A DNA stretch of 7,686 nucleotides from an uncultured Porphyromonadaceae bacterium (GCA_905193995.1 CAJJQT010000086.1:1-7686); one strand, 5' to 3'; positions 1-6,513 are shown, counted from the first letter of the stretch. Numbers and translations are program-made. The notes: generated by a model not told the origin, from the letters alone.

Positions 1-138
1 TACGCGCAGCGCCTTGGCCTTGGCCAGGGTGGTGAAGATACGCTTGTGGAGGATGAGAGAGATAGTCATGTTAGCGAGCAGGGCATCGCGATGTGCCTTG
101 GTGCGGCTAAGGTGATTGAATTTTTTATTGTGTCTCAT
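1..138 (-). CDS. rplQ: 50S ribosomal protein L17 (bL17), 3' end cut off by window edge
   Basis: Structural protein of the large ribosomal subunit, located near the exit-tunnel side of 23S rRNA. The visible part is the first 46 residues, read in frame to the window edge. It begins [20 protein letters not shown] and continues with LLANM and a basic segment ending KAKALRV. The RHxxxxxxLxRxxxHRxALLxN pattern is the conserved bL17 N-terminus. The rest of the protein, usually well over 100 residues in all, is missing only because the window ends. The ATG is 6 bases after the rpoA stop, so translation is probably coupled to rpoA. It is the last gene of the alpha block in most bacteria, which fits the order here. 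Identification is firm; the 3' end cannot be assessed. Confidence 0.95.
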   Translation of the reverse strand, partial: MRHNKKFNHLSRTKAHRDALLANMTISLILHKRIFTTLAKAKALRV

Positions 139-144
139 CGTGGG

Positions 145-1137
145 TTACTCTTTATCTAATTTGTATCGTGAAATATCCATACCGAACGACAGGTTGAGGC
201 TCGTCAGAAGATCCTCAAGCTCGGTAAGGGATTTTTTGCCGAAATTGCGGAATTTCAGCAGGTCGGTCTTGTTGAATACGACAAGCTCGGCCAGCGTCTC
301 GACCTCGGCGCTCTTGAGGCAGTTGAGGGCGCGGACGCTGAGGTCCATGTCGGTAAGCTTCGACTTCAGGAGCTGGCGCATATGCAGCACTTCCTCGTCG
401 AACACCTCGTTGTTGTCGGCTTCCTGTGTCTCCAGCGTGATCTTCTCGTCGGAGAAAAGCATGAAATGGTAGATCAGGATCTTGGCAGCCTCCTTGAGGG
501 CGTCCTTGGGGAGGATTGCGCCGTTGGTGGTGATTTCGATAGTCAGCTTGTCGTAGTCGGTCTTTTGGTCAACGCGGAAGTTTTCAACGGTGTACTTCAC
601 GTTCTTGATCGGGGTGTAGGTCGAGTCGATGGCGATCGTGTCGATGTCGTCGTTCGGCGTAACGTTCTCCTCAGCCGGAATCCAGCTGCGGCCCTTGTTG
701 ATCGTAAGCGTGATGTTGAAGCTTGCCTTGGGATCCAAATGACAGATGACAAGGTCGGGGTTCATGACCTCGAATCCCGAGAGAGCCTTGCCGATGTCGC
801 CGGCCTTGAACACATCAGTGCCCGACACGTTGATCGTGACCTTCTCGGTGTCGGTATCCTCTACGGTCTGTTTGAGATCAACCTGCTTGAGGTTCAGGAT
901 GATGTTCGTGACATCTTCCTTCACTCCGGGGATGGTATCGAACTCATGCTTGACGCCGTCGATCTTGATCGACGAGATGGCGAAGCCTTCGAGCGATGAG
1001 AGCAGCACGCGGCGGAGCGCGTTGCCCACGGTGATACCATAGCCGGGCTCCAGGGGTTTGAACTCGAACTTACCGTAAAAGTTATCAGCCTCGAGCATGA
1101 TCACTTTGTCGGGTTTCTGGAATGCTAAAATAGCCAT
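145..1137 (-). CDS. rpoA: DNA-directed RNA polymerase subunit alpha
   Basis: The alpha subunit dimerises to nucleate RNA polymerase assembly and contacts promoter UP elements and activators through its C-terminal domain. At 330 residues it is of normal length. The N-terminal assembly domain covers about residues 1-235, with the conserved [11 protein letters not shown] motif (38-48) that holds the arginine pair needed for beta-subunit assembly. An acidic linker (about 236-252, rich in E, D and N) leads to the C-terminal domain (about 258-320). By alignment in memory with the E. coli protein, the DNA-binding residues are all kept: R269, N272, C273, G300, K302 and S303, matching R265, N268, C269, G296, K298 and S299. 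UP-element recognition is therefore expected to work. The gene sits 24 bases after rpsD and 6 bases before rplQ, with no Shine-Dalgarno sequence in the AT-rich spacer. Intact. Confidence 0.99.
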   Translation of the reverse strand: MAILAFQKPDKVIMLEADNFYGKFEFKPLEPGYGITVGNALRRVLLSSLEGFAISSIKIDGVKHEFDTIPGVKEDVTNIILNLKQVDLKQTVEDTDTEKVTINVSGTDVFKAGDIGKALSGFEVMNPDLVICHLDPKASFNITLTINKGRSWIPAEENVTPNDDIDTIAIDSTYTPIKNVKYTVENFRVDQKTDYDKLTIEITTNGAILPKDALKEAAKILIYHFMLFSDEKITLETQEADNNEVFDEEVLHMRQLLKSKLTDMDLSVRALNCLKSAEVETLAELVVFNKTDLLKFRNFGKKSLTELEDLLTSLNLSFGMDISRYKLDKE

Positions 1138-1161
1138 GGATCTGATGTATTTGGTTAATTA

Positions 1162-1767
1162 TTACTTCGAGTACAACTCGACGATGAGCTGTTCCTTGAT
1201 GTTTTCGGGGATATCTTCGCGTTCGGGCAGGTGGAGGAACTTGCCGGCCTTTGCGGTCTCGTCCCACTCAATCCAGGGATACTTGCTGTGGTTGAAACCG
1301 GCCAGAGCGTCGCCGATAACCTCGAGCGACTTCGACTTCTCGCGGACAGCCACGATGTCGCCGGCCTTAACCTCGTACGAAGGGATGTTGACCACGGCGC
1401 CGTTGACGGTGATGTGGCGGTGGAGCACCAGCTGACGGGCAGCGGCGCGAGTCGGGGCGATGCCCAGACGGTAGACCACGTTGTCGAGACGCGATTCGAG
1501 CAGCTGAAGGAGGATCACACCGGTGATACCCTTCAGGCGCGAAGCCTTCTTGAACAGATTGCTGAACTGCTTCTCCAGAACGCCGTAGGTATATTTGGCC
1601 TTCTGCTTCTCACGCAGCTGAACGCCGTATTCCGACGTCTTGCGGCGCTTGTTCTGGCCATGCTGGCCCGGGGGGAAATTACGACGCTGAAGAACCTTGT
1701 CTTCGCCGAAAATGGGTTCGCCAAAGCGACGGGCGATTTTGGTCTTGGGACCTGTATATCTTGCCAT
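1162..1767 (-). CDS. rpsD: 30S ribosomal protein S4 (uS4)
   Basis: Primary 16S rRNA-binding protein that starts assembly of the 30S body and lies at the mRNA entry channel with S3 and S5. The 201-residue product is full length. The N-terminus [20 protein letters not shown] is typical, and the S4 RNA-binding domain runs from about 91 to 155 ([13 protein letters not shown], then [17 protein letters not shown]). There are no cysteines in the N-terminal region, so this is the form without a zinc site. In many bacteria S4 represses its own operon by binding a structured mRNA leader. The 207-base gap upstream, far larger than any other spacer here, holds RNA structure that could play that part; this is inference. 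The ATG follows an A/T-only stretch without a Shine-Dalgarno sequence. rpoA starts 24 bases downstream. Confidence 0.99.
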   Translation of the reverse strand: MARYTGPKTKIARRFGEPIFGEDKVLQRRNFPPGQHGQNKRRKTSEYGVQLREKQKAKYTYGVLEKQFSNLFKKASRLKGITGVILLQLLESRLDNVVYRLGIAPTRAAARQLVLHRHITVNGAVVNIPSYEVKAGDIVAVREKSKSLEVIGDALAGFNHSKYPWIEWDETAKAGKFLHLPEREDIPENIKEQLIVELYSK

Positions 1768-1788
1768 TTTATTTAAAAATCAGTTTAT

Positions 1789-1876
1789 GGAAGTTCCCGG
1801 AGTGCGATATGGCTCGATGGCTGCGCCGGCTGTTGGTCAAGGTGTCGTGCCGGGCTGAACTGCGGGGCGGACTTCC
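1789..1876 (-). promoter_or_regulatory. Candidate S4 autoregulatory leader of rpsD
   Basis: Three short helices in register close a long domain in the RNA. GGAA (1876-1873) pairs with TTCC (1792-1789), GTT (1860-1858) with AAC (1795-1793), and CCCGG (1854-1850) with CCGGG (1800-1796). The 3' arms are contiguous (CCGGGAACTTCC) and end 21 bases before the rpsD ATG, while the 5' arms are interrupted by internal loops. The enclosed sequence can also form a competing GCC-C-GGC/GCCGGC helix. S4 is known to bind pseudoknot-like leaders in other bacteria, and I recall that S4 leader motifs have been predicted in Bacteroidia, though I cannot check the match here. The pairing is seen; the regulatory role is inferred. 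Confidence 0.4.
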
Positions 1877-1880
1877 GTCG

Positions 1881-1912
1881 ATTATACTTATGTTGGTGTA
1901 TTGAAACTAAAA
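1881..1912 (-). promoter_or_regulatory. Weak candidate promoter ahead of rpsD
   Basis: The transcribed strand carries TATAAT at 1886-1881, overlapping TAAGTATA (1890-1883), a partial match to the Bacteroidota -7 consensus TAnnTTTG. A T-rich element (TTTTAG, 1912-1907) lies 16 bases upstream of the latter. A start about seven bases past the -7 element would fall near 1876, which is where the long-range stem of the leader begins. The upstream box is poor and such AT-rich matches arise by chance, so confidence is low. Confidence 0.2.
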
Positions 1913-1962
1913 GAGAAAGTAGAGTGGACCGCCGCTGCGCCTCGTGTTGGGCTCGCGCGGTC
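1904..1962 (-). terminator. Possible attenuator or weak terminator after rpsK
   Basis: On the transcribed strand, GACCGC (1962-1957) pairs perfectly with GCGGTC (1932-1927). A further TG/CA pair lies outside across a two-base bulge, and an inner GCC/GGC stem (1952-1950 with 1941-1939) sits inside. The hairpin begins 12 bases after the rpsK stop. It is followed by a pyrimidine-rich run (1924-1904) that includes CTTTTAG, but the U tract is interrupted and starts a few bases late, so it is not a textbook intrinsic terminator. It may reduce read-through, protect the 3' end of a processed upstream mRNA, or be part of the leader fold. Confidence 0.3.
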
Positions 1963-1974
1963 TCCAACTGATTA

Positions 1975-2364
1975 TTAAACTCTTCTGCGCTTGGGCGGAC
2001 GGCAGCCGTTGTGGGGCAGCGGAGTCACGTCTATGATCTCCACTACTTCGATGCCGGCGCCGTGGATCGTGCGGATAGCGCTCTCGCGGCCGTTGCCGGG
2101 ACCCTTGACATAGGCTTTCACCTTGCGCAGGCCCAGATCGTAGGCAACCTTGGCGCAGTCCTGCGCTGCCATCTGAGCTGCGTAGGGAGTGTTCTTCTTC
2201 GAGCCGCGGAAGCCCATCTTGCCTGCCGACGACCAGGAGATGACCTGACCTTCGCTGTTGGCAAGACATACGATGATATTGTTGAAAGATGAATGAACGT
2301 GAAGCTGGCCTTCTGCGCCGACCTTGACGTTTCTCTTCTTTGCTTGTACTGTCTTTTTAGCCAT
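1975..2364 (-). CDS. rpsK: 30S ribosomal protein S11 (uS11)
   Basis: Protein of the 30S platform that contacts 16S rRNA near the E site and lines the mRNA exit side with S7. The product is 129 residues, the usual bacterial length. Recognisable parts are [11 protein letters not shown] (22-32), the [19 protein letters not shown] segment (46-64), [12 protein letters not shown] (87-98) and the C-terminal [16 protein letters not shown]. The HNG motif puts asparagine at position 119, the residue converted to isoaspartate in E. coli S11, so that modification is possible here too. It starts 9 bases after the rpsM stop. The following gene, rpsD, comes only after the unusually long spacer. Intact and ordinary. 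Confidence 0.99.
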   Translation of the reverse strand: MAKKTVQAKKRNVKVGAEGQLHVHSSFNNIIVCLANSEGQVISWSSAGKMGFRGSKKNTPYAAQMAAQDCAKVAYDLGLRKVKAYVKGPGNGRESAIRTIHGAGIEVVEIIDVTPLPHNGCRPPKRRRV

Positions 2365-2373
2365 AGTAGATTA

Positions 2374-2754
2374 TTATTTGGTAGCCTTTTTCTTGTTAGC
2401 GACGGTTTTCTTGCGGCCCTTGCGGGTGCGGGCGTTGTTCTTGGTCGACTGGCCGCGGACGGGGAGGCCGTTGCGGTGACGGATGCCGCGGTAGCAGCCG
2501 ATATCCATCAGGCGCTTGATGTTAAGCTGAATCTCGCTGCGCAGATCGCCTTCGACCTTATAGTCGTTGCCGATCACCTCGCGCACTTTGGCTGCCTGAT
2601 CGTCGGTCCAGTCCTGAACTTTGATGTTTACATCCACGCCGGCTTTTTCGAGAATCTTCTTAGCCGAGCTGCGACCGATGCCGAAGATGTAGGTCAAGGC
2701 GATTTCACCTCGCTTGTTCTGAGGGAGGTCAACTCCCACTATACGTATTGCCAT
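2374..2754 (-). CDS. rpsM: 30S ribosomal protein S13 (uS13)
   Basis: Protein of the 30S head that forms intersubunit bridges with 23S rRNA helix 38 and with L5, and whose C-terminal tail reaches the P-site tRNA. The 126-residue product starts [20 protein letters not shown], carries the helical motif with [15 protein letters not shown] (21-35), and has the family signature at about 87-110 ([16 protein letters not shown], then [10 protein letters not shown]). The tail (111-126) is lysine-rich, as expected for the tRNA-contacting extension. The ATG follows a very AT-rich 36-base spacer after rpmJ, with no Shine-Dalgarno sequence but with a small AT hairpin and a match to the lineage -7 promoter box. 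rpsK follows after 9 bases. Confidence 0.99.
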   Translation of the reverse strand: MAIRIVGVDLPQNKRGEIALTYIFGIGRSSAKKILEKAGVDVNIKVQDWTDDQAAKVREVIGNDYKVEGDLRSEIQLNIKRLMDIGCYRGIRHRNGLPVRGQSTKNNARTRKGRKKTVANKKKATK

Positions 2755-2762
2755 AAATTACT

Positions 2763-2785
2763 CGTATTTTTTCTGCAAAAATAAC
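2763..2785 (-). promoter_or_regulatory. AT-only hairpin with -7-like box ahead of rpsM
   Basis: In the rpmJ-rpsM spacer the plus strand reads TATTTTT (2765-2771) and AAAAATA (2777-2783), a perfect 7-bp inverted repeat with a 5-base loop. On the transcribed strand TATTTTTG (2783-2776) fits the Bacteroidota -7 consensus TAnnTTTG exactly, but I see no TTTG-type -33 element about 19 bases upstream. Both readings may be by-products of an AT-rich spacer. Confidence 0.2.
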
Positions 2786-2790
2786 AAAAA

Positions 2791-2907
2791 TTATCCTTGA
2801 CGTTGTTTGTACTTGGGGTTTTTCTTGTTAATGACATAGAGGCGACCCTTGCGGCGCACGATCTTGCTATCCGGGGTGCGCTTCTTCACTGAAGCTCTTA
2901 CTTTCAT
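2791..2907 (-). CDS. rpmJ: 50S ribosomal protein L36 (bL36), zinc-free form
   Basis: Smallest protein of the large subunit, 38 residues, bound near the base of the L7/L12 stalk region of 23S rRNA. The sequence starts [20 protein letters not shown] and ends NPKYKQRQG, which is clear bL36. The zinc-ribbon ligands of the classic form (three Cys and one His) are all replaced: T11, S14, N27 and Y33 occupy those places, and there is a one-residue insertion near the C-terminus. This is the zinc-independent type that I associate with Bacteroidota, so it looks like a lineage trait and not decay. It lies 35 bases after infA and 36 before rpsM. Confidence 0.97.
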   Translation of the reverse strand: MKVRASVKKRTPDSKIVRRKGRLYVINKKNPKYKQRQG

Positions 2908-2942
2908 CTTTTTCTTTTAGTTATATAGGGTTGTAGTTATCG

Positions 2943-3161
2943 TTATTTGTAGCGGAACGCGATCCGGCCTTTCGACAGGTCATAGGGCGACATCTCCACG
3001 CGCACTTTGTCGCCGGGCAGTATCTTGATGTAATGCATACGCATCTTGCCCGAGATGTGCGCCGTGATCTCATGTCCGTTTTCGAGTTCGACGCGGAACA
3101 TGGCGTTGGAAAGAGCCTCCACTATGGTGCCGTCCTGCTCTATTGCTGTCTGTTTTGCCAT
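2943..3161 (-). CDS. infA: Translation initiation factor IF-1
   Basis: IF-1 binds the A site of the 30S subunit during initiation and works with IF-2 and IF-3 to select initiator tRNA. The product is 72 residues, the standard length, and forms one S1-like OB fold. Key stretches are [40 protein letters not shown] (22-41), [18 protein letters not shown] (45-62) and KGRIAFRYK at the end. The chosen ATG lies 5 bases after the map stop. The same frame stays open far upstream inside map, but the family length and N-terminus decide this start. Placement after map and before rpmJ is the usual order in Bacteroidota and Firmicutes. Confidence 0.98.
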   Translation of the reverse strand: MAKQTAIEQDGTIVEALSNAMFRVELENGHEITAHISGKMRMHYIKILPGDKVRVEMSPYDLSKGRIAFRYK

Positions 3162-3166
3162 ACTTA

Positions 3167-3949
3167 TCAAATAAATCTGTCCTGGATTGCCTGGTGGATA
3201 TAGTCGAAGGTGGTGAGCACCTCGGTGCGGTCGTTCTCGATCGCTATCGTATGCTCGAAGTGAGCCGACGGCTTGCGGTCGCGCGTGCGGCAGGTCCATC
3301 CGTCGTTTTCGATGACGATATTGCGCGAGCCCATGTTGATCATCGGCTCGATGCATATGGCCATGCCGTTGCGGATCAGCGCGCCGGTGCCGGGTCGCCC
3401 GTAGTTGGGCACGTCGGGCGATTCGTGCATCGACCGTCCGATGCCGTGGCCCGTCATCTCGCGTACGACGCTGTAGCCGCGGTGCTCGCAATACTGCTGC
3501 ACGGCGTGGGCTATGTCGCCGATGCGCCGGCCGGGGCGGCAGGCCTCGATGCCTTTGTAAAGGCTCTCGCGGGTGGTCCTGCACAGCTCTATCACCTTCG
3601 GGTCGACATCTCCGACGGCGAACGTGTAGCACATGTCGGCGCAGAAGCCCTCCTTTTCCACCACCGTGTCGATGCCGACTATGTCGCCCTCGCGCAGTGA
3701 GTAGTTCGACGGGAATCCGTGCACGACGGTCTCGTTCACCTCTATGCAAAGCGTACCGGGGAATCCCTCGTAACCAAGACAGGCAGGCTTGCCACCATTG
3801 TCGTGAATGAATTCACGGGCAATGGTGTCAAGTTTGCGTGTAGTGATACCCGGGGCGATCCAACGGGCAACTTCGCCCATCGTGCGCGAGATGACGTCGG
3901 CTGCGACGCGCATCTTGCTGAAATCTTCCGGTGTCTTCAGATATATCAT
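3167..3949 (-). CDS. map: Type I methionine aminopeptidase
   Basis: Removes the initiator methionine from nascent proteins whose second residue is small, acting at the ribosome after deformylation. The 260-residue product is a single pita-bread domain without an N-terminal zinc-finger extension, so it is type Ia like the E. coli enzyme. The five metal ligands are all present: D94 (GIDT), D105 (CADM), H168 (TGHGIG), E201 (IEPM) and E232 (HFEHT). The substrate-contacting histidines H77 (VHGFP) and H175 (SMHE) are also present. D94 and D105 have the expected 11-residue spacing. It follows secY by 36 bases with no adk between them. The start codon lies in the loop of a small AT-rich hairpin, and a possible AGGA is about 11 bases upstream, too far for a good Shine-Dalgarno site. 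Intact. Confidence 0.98.
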   Translation of the reverse strand: MIYLKTPEDFSKMRVAADVISRTMGEVARWIAPGITTRKLDTIAREFIHDNGGKPACLGYEGFPGTLCIEVNETVVHGFPSNYSLREGDIVGIDTVVEKEGFCADMCYTFAVGDVDPKVIELCRTTRESLYKGIEACRPGRRIGDIAHAVQQYCEHRGYSVVREMTGHGIGRSMHESPDVPNYGRPGTGALIRNGMAICIEPMINMGSRNIVIENDGWTCRTRDRKPSAHFEHTIAIENDRTEVLTTFDYIHQAIQDRFI

Positions 3950-3985
3950 CGAGATATCTATCCTGTGGTCAGTCGTTGAATGTTA

Positions 3986-5335
3986 TCAATAAGCAGAGCC
4001 GGTCGTACGGCCTTTGATCTTGCCTTCCTTCATCAGACCGTCGTAGTGGTGCATCTTCAGGTGCGCCTCGACCTGCTGCAGCGTATCGAGAACCACACCC
4101 ACCATGATCAGCAGCGACGTGCCGCCGAAGAACTGGGCGAAATTCTGCGAAATGCCGAAGAAGCGGGCGAATGCGGGCAGGATTGCCACGATACCCAGGA
4201 AAAGCGAGCCGGGCAGAGTGATGCGCGACATGATCGCGTCGAGATACTCGGCGGTCTTCTTTCCGGGCTTCACACCGGGGATGAAACCGTTGTTGCGCTT
4301 CATATCCTCGGCCATCTGCGTGGGACGCACGGTGATTGCCGTATAGAAATATGTGAACGCTACGATAAGAATGAAGAACAGCAGGTTGTACCAGAAACTG
4401 TTGATGTCGGTGAACGCGCTCATGAAGCCCGACTCGCCGCCGCGGAAGCCCGCAAGAGCCATCGGGATGAACATGATTGCCTGCGCGAAGATGATAGGCA
4501 TGACACCGGCGGCATTCACCTTCAGGGGAATGTACTGGCGCTGGCCGCCGTACTGGCGGTTGCCTACGATGCGCTTGGCGTACTGCACAGGCACCTTGCG
4601 GGTACCCTGCACGAGCAGCACGGCCATGACGGTCACCGCGAACAGCAGCACGATCTCGACGATGAACATCACCAGACCGCCCTGGCCGCCCGACACGCCC
4701 GGAAGGCGCGAATAGAACTCATAGTAGAGAGCTCCCGGGAGACGGGCAATGATGCCCACCAGGATGATGAACGAGATACCGTTGCCGATACCGCGGTCGG
4801 TGATACGCTCGCCGAGCCAGAGGATGAACATGGCGCCGGCGGCGAGGATCACTGTCAGATAGGCTATCTTCCAGAAGCCCATGGCCATCACGGTGCCGTG
4901 CGAAGCCTGAGCCACCTGATACTGCAGGTTGGTCAGGTAAGCCGGAGCCTGGAGGACCAGGATAAGGACTGTCAGATAGCGGGTGTACTGGTTAAGTTTC
5001 TGGCGTCCGCTCTCACCCTCGCGTTGCATCTTCTGGAAAGAGGGCAGGATCATGCCGCAAAGCTGGATCACAATAGAAGCCGTGATGTACGGCATAATAC
5101 CCAAAGCGAAGATGGATGCCTGGGAGAAAGCGCCACCCGAGAACATATCGAGCAGCTGCATCAGACCGCTTTTGTTGGTGAAGTTGGCCAGCGCGTCGAT
5201 GTCGGAGGGCGAAACGCCCGGCAGCACGACGTAGCAGCCAAGTCGATAGACAAGCACCAGCAGCAGCGTCACGAGAATCCGCTTACGCAGCTCTTCGATT
5301 GTCCAGATGTTTTTGAGGGTGTCGACGAATCTCAT
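3986..5335 (-). CDS. secY: Preprotein translocase subunit SecY
   Basis: Central channel of the Sec translocon in the inner membrane, which exports unfolded proteins with SecE, SecG and SecA. The 449-residue product has about ten hydrophobic segments, near 18-38, 72-93, 118-137, 155-173, 184-203, 219-243, 276-296, 313-335, 373-392 and 403-420. Family motifs include the plug-side GIMPYITASIVIQL (79-92), the signature LGERITDRGIGNGISFII (174-191), the cytoplasmic loop RKVPVQYAKR (246-255) and the SecA-contacting loop FIPGVKPGKKTAEYLD (351-366). The start codon overlaps the rplO stop by one base (TAATG), so reinitiation after rplO is likely. The gene ends with tandem stops TGA TAA. It is full length and has no missing motif. 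Confidence 0.99.
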   Translation of the reverse strand: MRFVDTLKNIWTIEELRKRILVTLLLVLVYRLGCYVVLPGVSPSDIDALANFTNKSGLMQLLDMFSGGAFSQASIFALGIMPYITASIVIQLCGMILPSFQKMQREGESGRQKLNQYTRYLTVLILVLQAPAYLTNLQYQVAQASHGTVMAMGFWKIAYLTVILAAGAMFILWLGERITDRGIGNGISFIILVGIIARLPGALYYEFYSRLPGVSGGQGGLVMFIVEIVLLFAVTVMAVLLVQGTRKVPVQYAKRIVGNRQYGGQRQYIPLKVNAAGVMPIIFAQAIMFIPMALAGFRGGESGFMSAFTDINSFWYNLLFFILIVAFTYFYTAITVRPTQMAEDMKRNNGFIPGVKPGKKTAEYLDAIMSRITLPGSLFLGIVAILPAFARFFGISQNFAQFFGGTSLLIMVGVVLDTLQQVEAHLKMHHYDGLMKEGKIKGRTTGSAY

Positions 5336-5787
5336 TATTTCTCAATTTTTATTACCGAGCCTCCGGCAGCCTCGATTGCAGCCTGAGCGGCAGCCGAAAA
5401 TGCGTGAGCCTCGACTGTGAGGGCGCTGGTGACGGCGCCGTTGGCGAGGATTTTCACGAGTTGCTTGCGGTTGATGAAACCGGCTGCGCGCAGCTCTTCA
5501 AGGCCTATCTTGGTAAGGTTCTGCTTCTCGGCCAGTGCGGCGATCAGATCGAGGTTGATACCCTTGTATTCCTTACGGTTGATATTGTTGAAGCCCCACT
5601 TCGGGAGACGGCGCTGAAGAGGCATCTGGCCGCCTTCGAAGCCGATTTTGCGCTTGTAGCCACTGCGTGATTTTGCACCTTTGTGACCGCGGGTCGATGT
5701 GCCACCCTTGCCCGAGCCGGGTCCGCGGCCGATGCGGGTCGAATGCTTTACTGAACCGGCGGCGGGCTGTAAATTACTTAAGTCCAT
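5335..5787 (-). CDS. rplO: 50S ribosomal protein L15 (uL15)
   Basis: Late-assembly protein of the large subunit that threads a long basic extension into 23S rRNA. The product is 150 residues. The N-terminal part is glycine- and arginine-rich and extended (RIGRGPGSGKGGTSTRGHKG, 18-37), followed by GFEGGQMPLQRRLPKWGF (49-66). The globular C-terminal domain carries the family pattern VKILANGAVTSALTVEAHAF (111-130) and AAIEAAGGSV. The stop codon shares its last base with the secY ATG, a common coupling point in this operon. It starts 13 bases after rpmD without a Shine-Dalgarno sequence. Ordinary and complete. Confidence 0.99.
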   Translation of the reverse strand: MDLSNLQPAAGSVKHSTRIGRGPGSGKGGTSTRGHKGAKSRSGYKRKIGFEGGQMPLQRRLPKWGFNNINRKEYKGINLDLIAALAEKQNLTKIGLEELRAAGFINRKQLVKILANGAVTSALTVEAHAFSAAAQAAIEAAGGSVIKIEK

Positions 5788-5800
5788 AGTCGATAATCTT

Positions 5801-5980
5801 TTATGCGTTGGTCACTTCTACGAGGTGGCGAACTTTGTTTACCATACCCATCACCGAGGGAGTGTCTTCCTTCTCCACCGTGTGATGCATTTTCTTGAGG
5901 CCAAGTGCGTCCAGCGTGCGCTTCTGCACGGCCGGGCAGTTGATGCGGCTCTTTATCTGAGTGATTTTGATCTTTGCCAT
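5801..5980 (-). CDS. rpmD: 50S ribosomal protein L30 (uL30)
   Basis: Small protein of the large subunit with a ferredoxin-like fold, bound to 23S rRNA near the 5S rRNA region. The translated product is 59 residues: it starts [20 protein letters not shown], continues with [16 protein letters not shown] (21-36) and ends [14 protein letters not shown]. The I-x-CP-x-Q-K-R-T-L-x-ALGL-K-K stretch is the family signature, and the length matches bacterial uL30. It sits between rpsE (14 bases upstream) and rplO (13 bases downstream), its fixed place in the spc operon. It is absent from some bacterial lineages but clearly present and intact here. Confidence 0.97.
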   Translation of the reverse strand: MAKIKITQIKSRINCPAVQKRTLDALGLKKMHHTVEKEDTPSVMGMVNKVRHLVEVTNA

Positions 5981-5994
5981 TGTTTCTGATTACT

Positions 5995-6513
5995 TTAGCC
6001 TTTGAATACTTGTTCTACAGAGATACCACGGTTCTGGGCTACCTGAGCCGGCGAGCGCATTTCGCCCAGGGCTGCGATGGTGGCCTTGACCAGGTTGTGG
6101 GGGTTCGACGAACCCTTGCTCTTGGCAAGCACGTCGGTGATGCCCACGCTCTCGAGGACCGCACGCATGGCGCCGCCGGCCTTGACGCCGGTACCGTGGG
6201 ATGCGGGCTTGAGGATGATGCGCGAGCCGCCGAACTTGGCTACCTGCTCGTGGGGAATGGTGCCCTTGTGTACGGGGACCTTGATGAGGTTCTTCTTAGC
6301 GGCCTCCACGCCCTTGGCGATGGCGGCCTGCACTTCGTTGGCCTTGCCGAGGCCCCAGCCTACGATGCCTTTTTCGTCGCCTACGACGACGATGGCAGCA
6401 AACGTGAACGTGCGGCCACCCTTGGTCACCTTCGTTACTCGGTTGATGGCCACCAGACGATCCTTCAGTTCGAGATCGTTCGTGGTTTTTACGCGGTTAT
6501 TCTTTGTTGCCAT
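5995..6513 (-). CDS. rpsE: 30S ribosomal protein S5 (uS5)
   Basis: Protein of the 30S body at the mRNA entry site, involved in decoding accuracy and mRNA unwinding with S3 and S4. The product is 172 residues. A double-stranded-RNA-binding-like N-terminal domain (about 15-80) holds the loop KVTKGGR (28-34), where spectinomycin-resistance changes occur in E. coli; no obvious resistance change is seen, though this is judged by eye. The C-terminal domain has [20 protein letters not shown] (94-113) and [12 protein letters not shown]. The C-terminus is short and non-repetitive. It starts 5 bases after the rplR stop, which suggests translational coupling, and rpmD follows after 14 bases. Confidence 0.99.
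   Translation of the reverse strand: MATKNNRVKTTNDLELKDRLVAINRVTKVTKGGRTFTFAAIVVVGDEKGIVGWGLGKANEVQAAIAKGVEAAKKNLIKVPVHKGTIPHEQVAKFGGSRIILKPASHGTGVKAGGAMRAVLESVGITDVLAKSKGSSNPHNLVKATIAALGEMRSPAQVAQNRGISVEQVFKG

Larger units (their letters stand above)
1768..1974 (-). other. Long structured spacer between rpsK and rpsD
   Basis: This 207-base spacer stands out because all other fully visible spacers in the window are 36 bases or less. Read in the transcribed direction it holds, in order: a GC-rich hairpin just after the rpsK stop, a pyrimidine-rich tract, a possible promoter, a long-range stem region, and an A/T-rich run into the rpsD ATG. The only same-strand open frame through it starts with TTG and resembles no family I know, so I treat the spacer as non-coding. 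It likely separates expression of rpsD-rpoA-rplQ from the upstream block, either by attenuation, by a second promoter or by S4 feedback on translation. The sub-elements are listed separately with lower confidence. Confidence 0.7.

Noticed and set aside
382..999. A 205-codon plus-strand frame opposite rpoA
   Set aside because: It is a shadow of rpoA with Val- and Asp-biased composition and no motif; other plus-strand frames in the window are of the same kind.
1785..1967. A 60-codon minus-strand frame in the rpsK-rpsD spacer, a possible small leader peptide
   Set aside because: It starts with TTG, matches nothing I recognise, and covers the bases that form the spacer's RNA helices. A short uORF cannot be wholly excluded but nothing supports it.
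2943..3749. A 268-codon minus-strand frame that includes infA at its end
   Set aside because: The last 72 codons are canonical IF-1. The part upstream reads map out of frame and gives an arginine-rich nonsense product, so there is no real fusion.
3961..3964. AGGA upstream of map as a Shine-Dalgarno site
   Set aside because: It is 11 bases from the ATG, beyond the useful range, and the other genes here lack such sites, in keeping with Bacteroidota translation initiation.
3980..5386. A 468-codon open frame on the plus strand, opposite secY
   Set aside because: It is antisense to a full-length secY with all motifs intact. Its product is very rich in His, Asp, Glu and Gln, as expected from reading the complement of GC-rich membrane-protein codons. 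No family resemblance is visible.
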